Origin: Pseudolysinimonas kribbensis | Lineage (GTDB): Bacteria; Actinomycetota; Actinomycetes; Actinomycetales; Microbacteriaceae | DNA: 64,000 bases | Reading direction: 5' to 3' | Assembly (NCBI RefSeq): GCF_030161895.1 | Contig: NZ_BSVB01000001.1 | Span: 3,100,001 to 3,164,000, forward strand | Shown here: piece after piece, positions 54,828-63,765 of the stretch | Layout: each line of letters starts with the position of its first letter | Position numbering within the stretch: the stretch's first letter is position 1 | The notes under the pieces: model-generated | Database searches by the model: none | Told to the model about the DNA's origin: nothing | Seen by the model: only the letters and a program-made list of their open reading frames with translations | Position numbers and translations under genes: made by a program

Positions 54828-56181
54828 ATGAACGGCGCGGTGCAGCTCCCTCTCGATGTCGCGGACCTCACCATCACGTCATCCGGCGGGGCGCTGGTGC
54901 GGCGCACCATCCTCCCGAGCGGCGTGCGGATCCTCAGCGAGAGCGTGCCGGGCGCGCAGAGCGCGACGGTCGGCTTCTGGGTCGCGGTCGGCTCGCGCGA
55001 CGAGCAGCCGGCGACCTACGGCTCCACCCACTTCCTCGAGCATCTGCTGTTCAAGGGCACCCCGACCCGCACGGCCCTCGACATCGCCGTGAGCTTCGAC
55101 GAGGTGGGCGGAGAGCACAACGCCCTGACCGCGAAGGAGCACACCTGTTACTACGCCAAGGTGCGCGACGTCGACCTGCCGATGGCCGTGACCGTGCTGG
55201 CCGACATGGTCACCTCGTCGGTTCTCGACCCCGAGGAGTTCGAGAGCGAACGCGGGGTCATCCTCGAGGAGCTCGCGGCGGCCGACGACGATCCGTCGGA
55301 TGTCGTGGGGGAGCGGCTGTTCGAGGCCGTCTTCGGCGACCACCCGCTCGGGCGGCCCATCGGGGGCAGCGCCGCCTCGATCAAGGCCGTCGGGCGCGAG
55401 GCCGTCTGGGCGCACTACCGGGCCAACTACCGACCGCAGGACCTCGTGGTCACCGTCGCCGGATCCGTCGACCACGACGAGCTCGTCTCCGGGGTCGAGG
55501 CGGCGCTCACGGCGGCCGGGTGGGATCTCACGGCGGAAGCGGCGCCGGTGTCGCGCCGGCATCCCGCACCCCCGTCGTCGGCTACACCGGAGCACGCGCG
55601 CTCGTGCCGCGGCCGATCGAGCAGACCAACCTCATGCTGGGGGTCCCCGGGCTGGATGCGCATGACGACCGCCGCTCGACGCTCGTCGCGCTCAACTCGG
55701 TGCTGGGCGGCGGGATGTCGTCGCGGCTGTTCCAGGAGATCCGCGAGAAGCGCGGGCTGGCCTACTCCGTGTACTCGTTCGCCTCCAGCTACAGCGACGC
55801 CGGCCTCGTCGGGCTCTACGCCGGATGCTCGCCCCGCCGGGCGGGGAGGTCGCCGACCTCATGCTCGCCGAGCTGCGTCGGGTCGGCACCGACGGCATCA
55901 CCGATCAGGAGCTGGATCGCGCGCGCGGGCAGCTGGGCGGCGCGTCCGCGCTCGCGCTCGAGGACTCCGACACCCGCATGAGCCGGCTCGGGCGCAGCGA
56001 GCTCACGCTCGGCGAGTACATCGACCTCGACGAGAGCCTGCGCCGGCTCGCGCTCGTCACCCCCGCCGACGTGCGGGAGCTCGCGGCCGGCCTCGCCGCG
56101 GGCCCGCTCTCGATCGCCGCGGTCGGAGACGTCGACGACGACACCTTCCGCGGGCTCGACGGAGAGCCCGCGGCCGCCTGA
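54828..56181 (+). CDS. M16 family (pitrilysin-like) zinc peptidase (two frameshifts)
   Basis: About 451 residues after correction, normal for this group. Inverted zinc motif HFLEHLLFKGT (HxxEH) near residue 65, with the third ligand in the ERGVILEELAAADDD region ~140. The C-terminal half has LMLGVPGLDAHDDRRSTLVALNSVLGGGMSSRLFQEIREKRGLAYSVYS, the M16 C-domain mark. One base is missing between 55530 and 55575, and one G near 55845. The pnp - M16 - dapB - thyX order is well conserved in actinobacteria and is kept here with insertions. Confidence 0.9.
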
Positions 56182-56203
56182 CCCGGAAGCCGGAACACCC
56201 CTC

Positions 56204-56805
56204 ATGTCGCGTTACCTCTACCTCGTGCGCCACGGCGAGCAGCAGGATGCCGAGCACGGTCTGCCCGACGGCCCGCTGAGCCCGCGCGGCGTGCGCCAGG
56301 CGCGCGCCATCGCGGAGCGGCTCGGGGAGTGCCGTTCTCGGGTGCGTGGACCTCGCCGCTGCAGCGCGCGCAGGAGACGGCACGCATCATGACGGAGCGG
56401 ATGCCCGCCATCGAGCCGGAGCCCTCGGCGCTGCTGATGGACTGCATCCCGAGCGGCCCGGGGGACGGGATGCCGCACGCGTTCGCGTCGTTCTTCGGCG
56501 GCGTCACCGAGGAGGAGATCGAGGCCGGCGAGGCCCAGATGGCCGACGCGTTCTCCGAGTGGATGACGCCCTCCCGCGAGGACCGGCACGACCTGCTCAT
56601 CACCCACAACTTCGTCATCGGGGCGTTCGTGCGCGAGGCCTTCGGCGCCGATCCGTGGCGCTGGCTCGGGGTGAATCAGGCCAACTGCGGGCTCACGATC
56701 ATCCGCGTGCGCACCCTGAAGTCGCCCGCGCTGGTGACCCACAACGACCTGGGCCACCTGCCGCCGGAACTGCGCACCGGCCTCCCCGCCGACCAGCCGT
56801 ACTGA
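56204..56805 (+). CDS. Histidine phosphatase family protein (frameshift near 56326)
   Basis: About 200 residues after correction. Phosphohistidine motif YLVRHGEQQDAEHG near residue 8; one G added to the GGGG run at 56326-56329 gives LGGVPFSGAWTSPLQRAQETARI, the second family motif. Second histidine in DLLITHNFVIGAFVREAFG near 130. A distinct member from the one at 0.5-1.2 kb. Substrate unknown. The ATG follows the M16 gene by 22 nt, so cotranscription is likely. Confidence 0.85.
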
Positions 56806-56838
56806 CGCCGCCGGCGTCGCGGACGCCCGTCACCGGGG

Positions 56839-57303
56839 TCAGACGGTGACGTCGAGGTCCTTCGAGAACCAGTGCGTCGCGTTCGGGTTCGCGTTGTAGG
56901 CCGGCACCTCGAGGTACTCGCTCGAGCGATAGAGCCCCTGCGCCGCCTCGAGGGTCGCGTTCGTGTCGAGCACGACGACGCGGGCGCCGAGTCCGACCGC
57001 ACGCGCCTCGAGCTCGGCGAGGAGCTCGCGGCCCCAGCCCCGGCCGCGCGCCCGGTCGCGCAGGTAGAGGTGCTTGACCTCCGCGCGGTCGGGTTCGAGC
57101 ATCCGGATGCCGCCGCAGCCCACCGGACCGAGGTCGTCCTCGACGAGCAGGAAGACGCCGGCGGGCGGCCGGAACCGCGCCGGATCGGGCCGGGCGACCC
57201 GGTACTCGCCGCCCTCGAACGTGTCCGCGCGCAGGGCGAAGTACTCGTCGAGGAGCTCCACGACCTCGGGATCGTCGACGGCGGCGGGGCGGAAGACGGG
57301 CAC
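56839..57303 (-). CDS. GNAT family N-acetyltransferase
   Basis: 154 residues of the GNAT fold. Acetyl-CoA pyrophosphate loop RDRARGRGWGRELLAELEARA near residue 85, after the beta strand RAEVKHLYLR, and C-terminal LDTNATLEAAQGLYRSSEY. Transfers acetyl to an amine substrate that cannot be named. GTG start supported by TAGCCT 6 nt upstream. Confidence 0.9.
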   Translation of the reverse strand: MPVFRPAAVDDPEVVELLDEYFALRADTFEGGEYRVARPDPARFRPPAGVFLLVEDDLGPVGCGGIRMLEPDRAEVKHLYLRDRARGRGWGRELLAELEARAVGLGARVVVLDTNATLEAAQGLYRSSEYLEVPAYNANPNATHWFSKDLDVTV

Positions 57304-57309
57304 CGGCCC

Positions 57310-57315
57310 AGGCTA
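57310..57315 (-). promoter_or_regulatory. -10 box (TAGCCT), leaderless type, for the GNAT gene
   Basis: TAGCCT on the minus strand lies 6 nt before the GTG at 57303, in a 43-nt gap shared with divergent dapB. Confidence 0.5.
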
Positions 57316-57334
57316 CCCAGCGGCGCGCCCCCGG

Positions 57335-57340
57335 TACGCT
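57335..57340 (+). promoter_or_regulatory. -10 box (TACGCT), leaderless type, for dapB
   Basis: TACGCT ends 6 nt before the dapB ATG at 57347. Confidence 0.55.
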
Positions 57341-57346
57341 GGACGC

Positions 57347-58081
57347 ATGGCTGTCTCGGTCGCGGTGGTCGGTGCGACCGGCAGGATGGGTTCGCTCGCC
57401 GTGCGCCTGATCGAGGCGACCCCGGACCTCGAGCTGCACACCGCTCTCGGCTCGGCCGACCCGCTCGACGGCATCGCCGGTGCCGACCTGGTGCTCGACT
57501 TCACGGTGCCCGCCGTCTCGCCCGACGTGGTGAGCGCGGCCCTCGATCACGGCATCCCGGCGCTGGTCGGCACCTCGGGCTGGAGCGCGGATCGCATCCA
57601 GACCGTGCGCACGCGCGTCGACAGGATGCCGGAGCTCGGCGTGGTCATCGTGCCGAACTTCGCCCTGGGTTCCGTGCTCGCGACGCGTTTCGCGGCGCTC
57701 GCGGCTCCCTACTTCGACTCGATCGAGATCATCGAGGCGCACCATACCGGCAAGATCGACTCGCCGTCGGGCACCTCGGTGCGCACCGCCGAGCTCATCG
57801 GTCAGGCGCGTGCCGAGGCGGGGCCGGTCGCCGCACCGCACGCCGATCAGCGCGCGCGCGGGCAGCAGGTGGCGAGCGTGCCGATCCACTCGCTGCGGAT
57901 GAACGGCATCCTGGCCGAGCAGACGGTCGTCATGGGCGGCACGGGCGAGGTGCTGCGGATCACGCACGAGACCCTCGGCGACTCCTCGTACGAGGCGGGG
58001 ATCGTGCTCGGGATCCGTGCGACACCCGCCGTGCGCGGGGTGGTCGTGGGCCTCGAGAACCTGCTCGAGCTGGGCGCCTGA
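57347..58081 (+). CDS. dapB: 4-hydroxy-tetrahydrodipicolinate reductase
   Basis: 244 residues, intact. NAD(P)H-dependent step of the lysine / meso-diaminopimelate pathway, needed for peptidoglycan. N-terminal nucleotide loop VVGATGRMGSLAVRLIE, and the family signature EIIEAHHTGKIDSPSGTS with the catalytic His-His...Lys. The C-terminus GVVVGLENLLELGA fits. Next to the M16 peptidase and 5 nt before a small TPR-like membrane protein, as in other actinobacteria. Confidence 0.96.
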   Translation: MAVSVAVVGATGRMGSLAVRLIEATPDLELHTALGSADPLDGIAGADLVLDFTVPAVSPDVVSAALDHGIPALVGTSGWSADRIQTVRTRVDRMPELGVVIVPNFALGSVLATRFAALAAPYFDSIEIIEAHHTGKIDSPSGTSVRTAELIGQARAEAGPVAAPHADQRARGQQVASVPIHSLRMNGILAEQTVVMGGTGEVLRITHETLGDSSYEAGIVLGIRATPAVRGVVVGLENLLELGA

Positions 58082-58086
58082 GGCCC

Positions 58087-58533
58087 GTGCGCACCCGGAT
58101 CGCGGTCGTCGTCATGGCGGCGCTGCTGCTGCTGTACCTGCTGTTCGCACTGCGCTACGGGATCGTGCTCATCCGGGTCGGGCAGCCGGTCGCGATCGGG
58201 CTCGGCATCGGCATGATCGTGCTGCCGCTGCTCGCCCTCGGCCTCGTGGCGGCGGAGATCGTGTTCGCCGTGCGCGCCGAGGGGCTCGCGAAGCGGCTCG
58301 AGGCCGAGGGTGGCCTGCCCACCGAGCAGCTGCCGCTCACGGCGAGCGGGCGCGTCGAGCGCTCGGCCGCGGACGCGCTGTTCCCCGTCTACAAGGCGGC
58401 GGTGGATGCCGATCCCGAGAACTGGCGCCCGTGGTACCGACTGGCGCTGGCCTACGACGCCGCGGGCGACCGCCGCCGGGCGCGCTGGGCGACGCGCACC
58501 GCCATCCGACTGTCGCGGGAGCGGGTCGAGTAG
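58087..58533 (+). CDS. Membrane protein with TPR-like C-terminus, downstream of dapB
   Basis: 148 residues. Two N-terminal hydrophobic helices (~6-26 and ~36-60), then a soluble part ending in a tetratricopeptide-like pair of helices (DALFPVYKAAVDADPENWRPWYRLALAYDAAGDRRRARWATRTAIRLS). GTG start 5 nt after the dapB stop. Genes of this kind sit between dapB and thyX in related actinobacteria. Function unknown; probably a scaffold at the membrane. Confidence 0.78.
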   Translation: MRTRIAVVVMAALLLLYLLFALRYGIVLIRVGQPVAIGLGIGMIVLPLLALGLVAAEIVFAVRAEGLAKRLEAEGGLPTEQLPLTASGRVERSAADALFPVYKAAVDADPENWRPWYRLALAYDAAGDRRRARWATRTAIRLSRERVE

Positions 58534-58548
58534 CCGGCGCGGGGCGGC

Positions 58549-59438
58549 TCAGGCCGCGAAGACCGCGTCGATCGCATCCTCGACGCGAGGGTGCGTCCAC
58601 GTGAATCCGTCGGCCTGCAGCCGCACCGGCACGACCTTCATGCTGTCCAGCAGCAGACGCTGACCGGCCTCGCCGAGCACGCGCCGGATGACGCCCTCGG
58701 GGGCGCGCAGGGCGTACGGCCGGCGCATCCGGCGTGCGAATCCGTGGGTGACCCGGTCGCTCGTCGCCGGTGTCGGGCCGACCAGGGCCACCGGCCCCGC
58801 GAGCGCGGAGCGGGTGAGCAGGTGCCGGATCGCCGCGACCTCGTCGTGCAGGCTGATCCACGGCCAGTGCTGACCCCCGGTGCCGAATCGGGCACCGAGA
58901 CCGACACCGGTGAGGGTGCGCACGGGTGCCATCCCGCCGCCGCGTGCGATCACGACGCCCGAGCGGATCTGCACGACCCGGGTCGCGGCCGGCGCGAGGT
59001 GCGAGGTCTTCTCCCACTCCTCGACGAGGTCGGGGAAGAAGCCGCGGCCGCGCGCCGACTCCTCGGTGAGCCGCTCGCCCGGCCGGTCGCCGTAGATCCC
59101 CACGGCCGACCCGCTCACGAACACCGCCGGCGGCCGGCGCACCTGGTTCATGGCGTCGGCGAGGGTGCGGGTCGCGGCGACGCGCGAGTCGAGCAGCTGT
59201 CGGCGATAGCCGCGGGTCCACGGCATCCGGGCGATCGACGCGCCGGAGAGGTTCACGACGGCGTCGACGTCGCCGAGAGCCTGCACGTCGATCGTGCGCG
59301 CCGAGGAGCCCAGTTCACCTCATCGGGCGCGGACGGCCGACGGCGCACCAGCCGCCGGACCTCGTGGCCCTCCGCGCGCAGCGTGCGCACGAGCTCCGTG
59401 CCGATCAGCCCGGAGGCGCCGGCGACGAGCACGCGCAC
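58549..59438 (-). CDS. TIGR01777 family NAD-dependent epimerase/dehydratase-like protein (frameshift near 59312)
   Basis: About 296 residues after correction. Rossmann start VLVAGASGLIGTELVRTLRAEGHEV, then after one base added near 59312 DAVVNLSGASIA, VFVSGSAVGIYGDRP (with the YG-D variant of the active-site region) and HWPWISLHDEV, typical of TIGR01777. Role unknown; often linked to envelope or cell division contexts. GTG start 3 nt after the OsmC gene, so the two form an operon. Confidence 0.87.
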
Positions 59439-59441
59439 GGG

Positions 59442-59867
59442 CTAGGCCAGGCTCGCTTCGAGGGTGATCGGGATGCCGGTCAGCGCCTTCGACACCGGGC
59501 AGTTCTCCTTCGCGTCCTCCGCGAACTTCTGGAACTCCTCGGCCGACAGCCCCGGCACCTTCGCGCTCACGAGCAGGTGGCTGCCCGTGATCCCGTCGGG
59601 CAGCTGGAACGTCACCGCGGCGGTGACCTGCAGGCTCTCGGGTGCGTGGCCCGCCTGTCCGAGCGCGTTGGCGAGCGCCATCGAGTAGCACGCCGAATGC
59701 GCCGCGCCGAGCAGCTCCTCGGGATTGGTGTGCCCGACCTCGCCCTCCGAGCGCGCCTTCCAGTCCACGGCGAACTCGGCAGCGTCGCTCGAGTCGAGGG
59801 AGGTCGTGCCGCTGCCGGACATCAGGTCGCCGAACCAGAGGGTGGTCGCTTCGCTCGTGAGGGCCAT
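59442..59867 (-). CDS. OsmC family peroxiredoxin
   Basis: 141 residues. OsmC/Ohr fold with the two redox cysteines in AAHSACYSMALANAL (~residue 61) and ENCPVSKALTGIPI (~126). Reduces organic hydroperoxides. The N-terminal DLMSGSGTTSLDSSDAAEF is of the OsmC rather than Ohr type. TAGGCT lies 6 nt before the ATG. It heads the operon with the TIGR01777 gene and is divergent from thyX. Confidence 0.92.
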   Translation of the reverse strand: MALTSEATTLWFGDLMSGSGTTSLDSSDAAEFAVDWKARSEGEVGHTNPEELLGAAHSACYSMALANALGQAGHAPESLQVTAAVTFQLPDGITGSHLLVSAKVPGLSAEEFQKFAEDAKENCPVSKALTGIPITLEASLA

Positions 59868-59873
59868 GCGCTC

Positions 59874-59879
59874 AGCCTA
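59874..59879 (-). promoter_or_regulatory. -10 box (TAGGCT), leaderless type, for osmC
   Basis: TAGGCT on the minus strand lies 6 nt before the ATG at 59867. Confidence 0.5.
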
Positions 59880-59911
59880 TGTCGCTGCCCGGCGGCGCGG
59901 CAGGCCCGCAG

Positions 59912-59917
59912 TAGCGT
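59912..59917 (+). promoter_or_regulatory. -10 box (TAGCGT), leaderless type, for thyX
   Basis: TAGCGT ends 7 nt before the GTG at 59925, supporting that start. Confidence 0.5.
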
Positions 59918-59924
59918 GAAGGTC

Positions 59925-60662
59925 GTGCCTGAGACCGCTCCCGATCCGCAGTTCCGCTCCGACATGACCGTGGAGCTCGTGCGCGCAAGCGCCGACGACT
60001 CCGACGTGCTGTTCGCCGCCCGCGTCTCGACCCAGGGCGAGAAGACCCTGGATGCCGCGGCCGCGGGAACGGGCGCGACAGATCGCGACAAGGGGCTCAT
60101 CAACTACCTCATGCGCGACCGGCACGGGTCGCCGTTCGAGCACAACTCGATGACGTTCTACGTGCAGGCGCCCATCTTCGTGTTCCGGGAGTTCATGCGG
60201 CACCGGGTCGCGTCGTACAACGAGGAATCCGGCCGCTACCGCGAGCTGCGGCCGGTGTTCTACGTGCCCGGCCCGCAGCGCAACCTCGTGCAGCAGGGCA
60301 AGCCGGGCGCATACGAGTTCGTCCCCGGCACGGCGGAGCAGACCGACCTCGCGGTGCGCGAGGCGACCGTGCTCGCGACCGAGGCCTACGCCGCGTATCA
60401 GCGGATGCTCGAAGCCGGCATCGCGCGCGAGGTCGCCCGGATCGTCCTCCCGCTGTCGCTGTACTCGTCGATGTACGTGACCATGAACGCCCGCTCGCTC
60501 ATGAACTTCCTCTCGCTGCGCACGAAGCGGCCCGACTCGCACTTCCCCTCCTTCCCGCAGCGCGAGATCGAGATGGTCGCCGAGGCGATGGAGGAGCACT
60601 GGGCGCGGCTCATGCCGCTCACGCACGCGGCGTTCGAGGCGAATGGGCGCGTCGCGCCATAG
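59925..60662 (+). CDS. thyX: Flavin-dependent thymidylate synthase
   Basis: 245 residues, intact. FAD-dependent dUMP methylation using methylene-THF and NADPH. The ThyX motif RHRx7S is present (RHRVASYNEES), with SPFEHNSMTFYVQAP before it. C-terminal FLSLRTKRPDSH...REIEMVAEAM is typical. GTG start 59925 with TAGCGT at 7 nt. Part of the conserved pnp - M16 - dapB - thyX region. Confidence 0.95.
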   Translation: MPETAPDPQFRSDMTVELVRASADDSDVLFAARVSTQGEKTLDAAAAGTGATDRDKGLINYLMRDRHGSPFEHNSMTFYVQAPIFVFREFMRHRVASYNEESGRYRELRPVFYVPGPQRNLVQQGKPGAYEFVPGTAEQTDLAVREATVLATEAYAAYQRMLEAGIAREVARIVLPLSLYSSMYVTMNARSLMNFLSLRTKRPDSHFPSFPQREIEMVAEAMEEHWARLMPLTHAAFEANGRVAP

Positions 60663-60668
60663 CGGCGC

Positions 60669-61822
60669 TCAGCCGGCGGTGAGGGCGAGGGCGAGCGTCG
60701 CGAGCGCGACCGTGACCGGGGCCGCGACGAGCCCGAGCAGCAGGTAGCGACCCCATGGCAGGTCGACGTCGAGCGCCCGCAGCCGCCCGTGCCACAGCAG
60801 CGTCGCGAGCGACGCCCACGGTGTGATGAGCGGGCCGGCGTTGACGCCGACCAGCAGGGCGGCGATCCGGGCGGGCGAGCCGGCGGCGGGTTCGAGGGCG
60901 AGGTACGCGGGGAGGTTGTCGACGGCGTTCGCGCCGACGAGCCCGGTGCCCGCGACGCGCAGCAGGTCGAGCGGGCCGTCGCCCGTTCCGGCGATGGCGG
61001 CGAGCACCGGCCCCGAGCCCAGCGCGTGAACCGCCTCGACGACGAGGAACAGCCCGCTCGCGAACAGGACGAGCTGCCACGGCACGAGCGCGAGACGCAG
61101 CGCGCGGCGATTCCGGAGAGCGGTCACGGCGACCAGGACGACCGCGGCGCCGCACGCCGGCATCCACGGCGGGATGCCGCTGACGAGAAGCGGAAGCAGG
61201 ACGATGACGACCACGCCGCTCACGAGGAATAGCACGCGGTCGCGCGGATCCGCCGGCTGGGACGGTGCGAACCTGCCCCGCAGGGGGCCCGGAAGACGAT
61301 CGCGATGATGACGCACGGCACGAGGACGGCCACGACGGCGGCCGGCGCGAGCAGGGTGACGAACCGCAGCGGGTCCGGTCCGAGAACGCGCCGTGCGAGC
61401 AGGTTGGTGAGGTTGGAGACGGGCAGCACGAGCGATCCGGTGTTGGCCAGCCAGACGGTGGTGAGGGCGAACGGCAGGGGAGACAGGCCGGCGTGCCGGG
61501 CCAGCAGCACGACCACCGGGGTCAGCAGCACCGCCGTCGTGTCGAGCGAGAGGAACGCGGTGCTCACGACGGCCATGACCACCACGAGCAGCCAGAGCAC
61601 GACGGTGCGGCCGCCGGAGGCCAGCGCGAGGCGGGCGGCGAGGGAGGCGAAGAGGCCCGCCTCGGCGGCGAGCTCGGCCACCACGGTGATGGCGACGACG
61701 AACAGCAGGATCGGCCAGACCCGGTCGCCCACATCGGCCGCGGCGGCCAGCGGCAGCACGCCCGTCGCGACGAGCGCCGCGCCCGCGGCCAGCAGTGAGG
61801 TGCCGAGGACCGCGATGCGCAT
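60669..61822 (-). CDS. SLC13/ArsB-type membrane transporter (frameshift near 61285)
   Basis: About 384 residues with ten or more helices after correction. First half: AITVVAELAAEAGLFASLA, FLSLDTTAVLLTPVVVLLA, TVWLANTGSLVLPVSNLTNLLA, a pattern of ion-transporter (ArsB/NhaD, citrate) proteins. One G added near 61285 (FRGPLRGRF) joins the second half, which has a repeat-like GTGLVGANAVDNLPAYLAL and NAGPLITPWASLATLLW. Could export arsenite or import a dicarboxylate; no arsR/arsC partner is adjacent. I use the second ATG (61822), since GAGAGG lies 9 nt before it. Confidence 0.8.
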
Positions 61823-61912
61823 CGCGTTCATCCTCTCGTGAACGGCGCCGCGGGTCGCACCGGCGCGCCTGGACGACGACTGAGCGTCGGCCCCGGGTGA
61901 CGGGGCGCGCCC

Positions 61913-61918
61913 TAGCGT
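61913..61918 (+). promoter_or_regulatory. -10 box (TAGCGT), leaderless type
   Basis: TAGCGT ends 6 nt before the ATG of the 53-aa protein at 61925. Confidence 0.5.
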
Positions 61919-61924
61919 CGCAGC

Positions 61925-62086
61925 ATGCTCGCACTCATCCTGATCCTGCTGGTCATCTGGGCGGTCCTGGCCGTGCTCGGGTTCGTCATCAAGGGCATCA
62001 TCTGGCTGGCGATCCTCGGCATCGTGCTGTTCGTGATCACCGGGATCATCGGCCTGATCCGGCGCGGCGGCCGGTCGAAGGCGTAG
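61925..62086 (+). CDS. 53-residue two-helix membrane peptide
   Basis: ATG...TAG frame of 53 residues: two strongly hydrophobic helices (LALILILLVIWAVLAVLGF and IIWLAILGIVLFVITGIIG) separated by a single Lys, then a basic end (RRGGRSKA). Too small for usual gene length cut-offs, but it has the same TAGCGT box at 6 nt as many genes here and a full codon-biased frame. It resembles the hydrophobic proteins of the DUF/YidC-insertase client type; function unknown. Confidence 0.72.
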   Translation: MLALILILLVIWAVLAVLGFVIKGIIWLAILGIVLFVITGIIGLIRRGGRSKA

Positions 62087-62145
62087 CGCGGGAATCCGTT
62101 CGTGTCGGCCGGGGTTGACACCCTCGAGCCGACAGGATGGATCAC

Positions 62146-62984
62146 ATGACCGACGCCGCCGCGCACACCGACCCGCAGTCCCCCGAGGACGCGTTCGCGT
62201 ACTTCCACTCCCGCCGGGAGCAGGCGGTCGTGCAGCCGCTCGGCAGCCTCGCGCTCGTCAACACCCAGGTCATCGACTCCGAGCAGCCGATCTGGGGGTG
62301 CCGGGGCGCTGGGCGCCGCTGCCGGAGGGGCAGTCGGGCCTCAAGGTGATCGCGGCGGCCGGCGACGGCATCCGGGTCGACGGCGAGCTCGTCGAGGGCG
62401 AGGCCGTCGTGCGCGGCAAGGACGACCCGAACCCGTCGGAGGTCGTCTTCAGCGACACGCTCCGCGGGTTCGTGATCCGGATCGAGGGCGGCCAGTACGC
62501 GCTGCGCGTGTGGGACGCGGCCTCCGACGGGATCCGGGAGTTCGGCTCCATCGACGCGTACCCCTACAACCCGGAGTGGGTGGTCACCGCCGCCTGGAGC
62601 GAGAACCCCGACGGCACCACGGTGGGCTTCGAGCACACGAGCGACGGCAAGACCCGCGAGGAGGTCGTGCCCGGCTCGATCCGTTTCACCCGCGACGGGG
62701 TCGATTACGACCTCGCGGCGTTCAAGGCCGGCCGGGCACTGCAACTCGTCTTCGCCGATGCGACCAGCGGCGCGGAGACCTACAGCGTCGGCCGCTTCCT
62801 GTTCGTCGCCCCGAACGCCGACGGAACGATCACGCTCGACTTCAACCGCGCCGTGCTGCCGCCGTGCGCCTTCAGCTACGCCTTCAACTGCCCCATGCCG
62901 CCCAAGCAGAACCGCTTCTCGGTGCCGATCGAGGCGGGCGAGAAGCAGGTGCTGACCAAGGACGGCGCGCTCCTGCACGAGTGA
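62146..62984 (+). CDS. DUF1684 family protein (frameshift near 62297)
   Basis: About 279 residues after correction. N-terminal AYFHSRREQAVVQPLGSLALVNTQVIDSEQPIWG, then (one G added to the run near 62297) PGRWAPLPEGQSGLKVIAAAGDGI and the DUF1684 core DAYPYNPEWVVTAAW, TLDFNRAVLPPCAFSYAFNCPMPPKQNRFSVPI. This C-terminal block with conserved cysteines is the family's hallmark; DUF1684 proteins are common in actinobacteria, role unknown. CAGGAT 7 nt before ATG 62146 favours that start over ATG 62137. Confidence 0.82.
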
Positions 62985-62994
62985 ACCGCGGCGC

Positions 62995-63765
62995 TCATGC
63001 CGGCATCCCGGTGAGATCGCCCGCGTCGAGCCAGTCGCGCAAACGGGTTGCGGCGATCCGGGCCCCGTTGGAGGGCAGCAGCTCATCCTCGTCGAGCCGC
63101 GCTCCGAAGTAGCGCGCCAGAGGGTCCGCGAGCACCTCGCGCGGGTCGGCCGCGTACCGCAGCCGCTCGCGGATCACCTCGTCGAGCCGGAACCGCTCGG
63201 GCCCGGCGATCTCGAGCACGCCCTGACTCGGGGCCCCAGCCACGACCACCGCCAGCGCCTGCGCCACGTCGTCCGCCGCGATCGGCTGGATGCGCGCCCG
63301 CGCGAGGCGCACGCGGCCACCGACCGCCGCGGCATCCGCGATGCTCTTCAGGAACTCGAAGAACTGGGTGGAGTGCACGATCGAGTAGGGCCGCCCGGAT
63401 TCGCGGATCAGCTGCTCCTGCACCACCTTGGCCGCGAAGTAGCCGCCCTCCGAGCGGGCCAGGCGGTCGGTGCCGACCACCGACAGGGCGATGTGGTGGC
63501 CGACGCCCGCGGCACGGCCGTGGGTCAGCAGGTTCAGGGTCGAGACCTCGAAGAACTCGGTCGCCCCCTTCTCGTCGAAGTAGCCCGGATTCGTGACGTC
63601 GACGAGCACGTCGGCTCCGTCGACCGCCTCGGGCAGCCCCTCGGCGGTGTACGTGTTGACACCGGTCGCGCGGGACGCGTCGATGACGTCGTGCCCGTCG
63701 GCTCGAAGGCGGGCGACGGTCCGCGTGCCGATGAGGCCCGTCCCGCCCATGACCGCGATCCTCAT
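62995..63765 (-). CDS. NAD(P)-binding SDR/NmrA-like protein
   Basis: 256 residues, intact. Start RIAVMGGTGLIGTRTVARL (Rossmann G-x-x-G-x-x-G), then VDVTNPGYFDEKG, GHHIALSVVGTDRL, YFAAKVVQEQLI and VHSTQFFEFLKSI, as in atypical SDRs of the NmrA/SDR5 type used in stress response or as sensor proteins. Catalytic tyrosine pattern is not that of classical SDRs. Its ATG overlaps the stop of the upstream paralogue (ATGA), so both are coupled. Confidence 0.9.
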   Translation of the reverse strand: MRIAVMGGTGLIGTRTVARLRADGHDVIDASRATGVNTYTAEGLPEAVDGADVLVDVTNPGYFDEKGATEFFEVSTLNLLTHGRAAGVGHHIALSVVGTDRLARSEGGYFAAKVVQEQLIRESGRPYSIVHSTQFFEFLKSIADAAAVGGRVRLARARIQPIAADDVAQALAVVVAGAPSQGVLEIAGPERFRLDEVIRERLRYAADPREVLADPLARYFGARLDEDELLPSNGARIAATRLRDWLDAGDLTGMPA

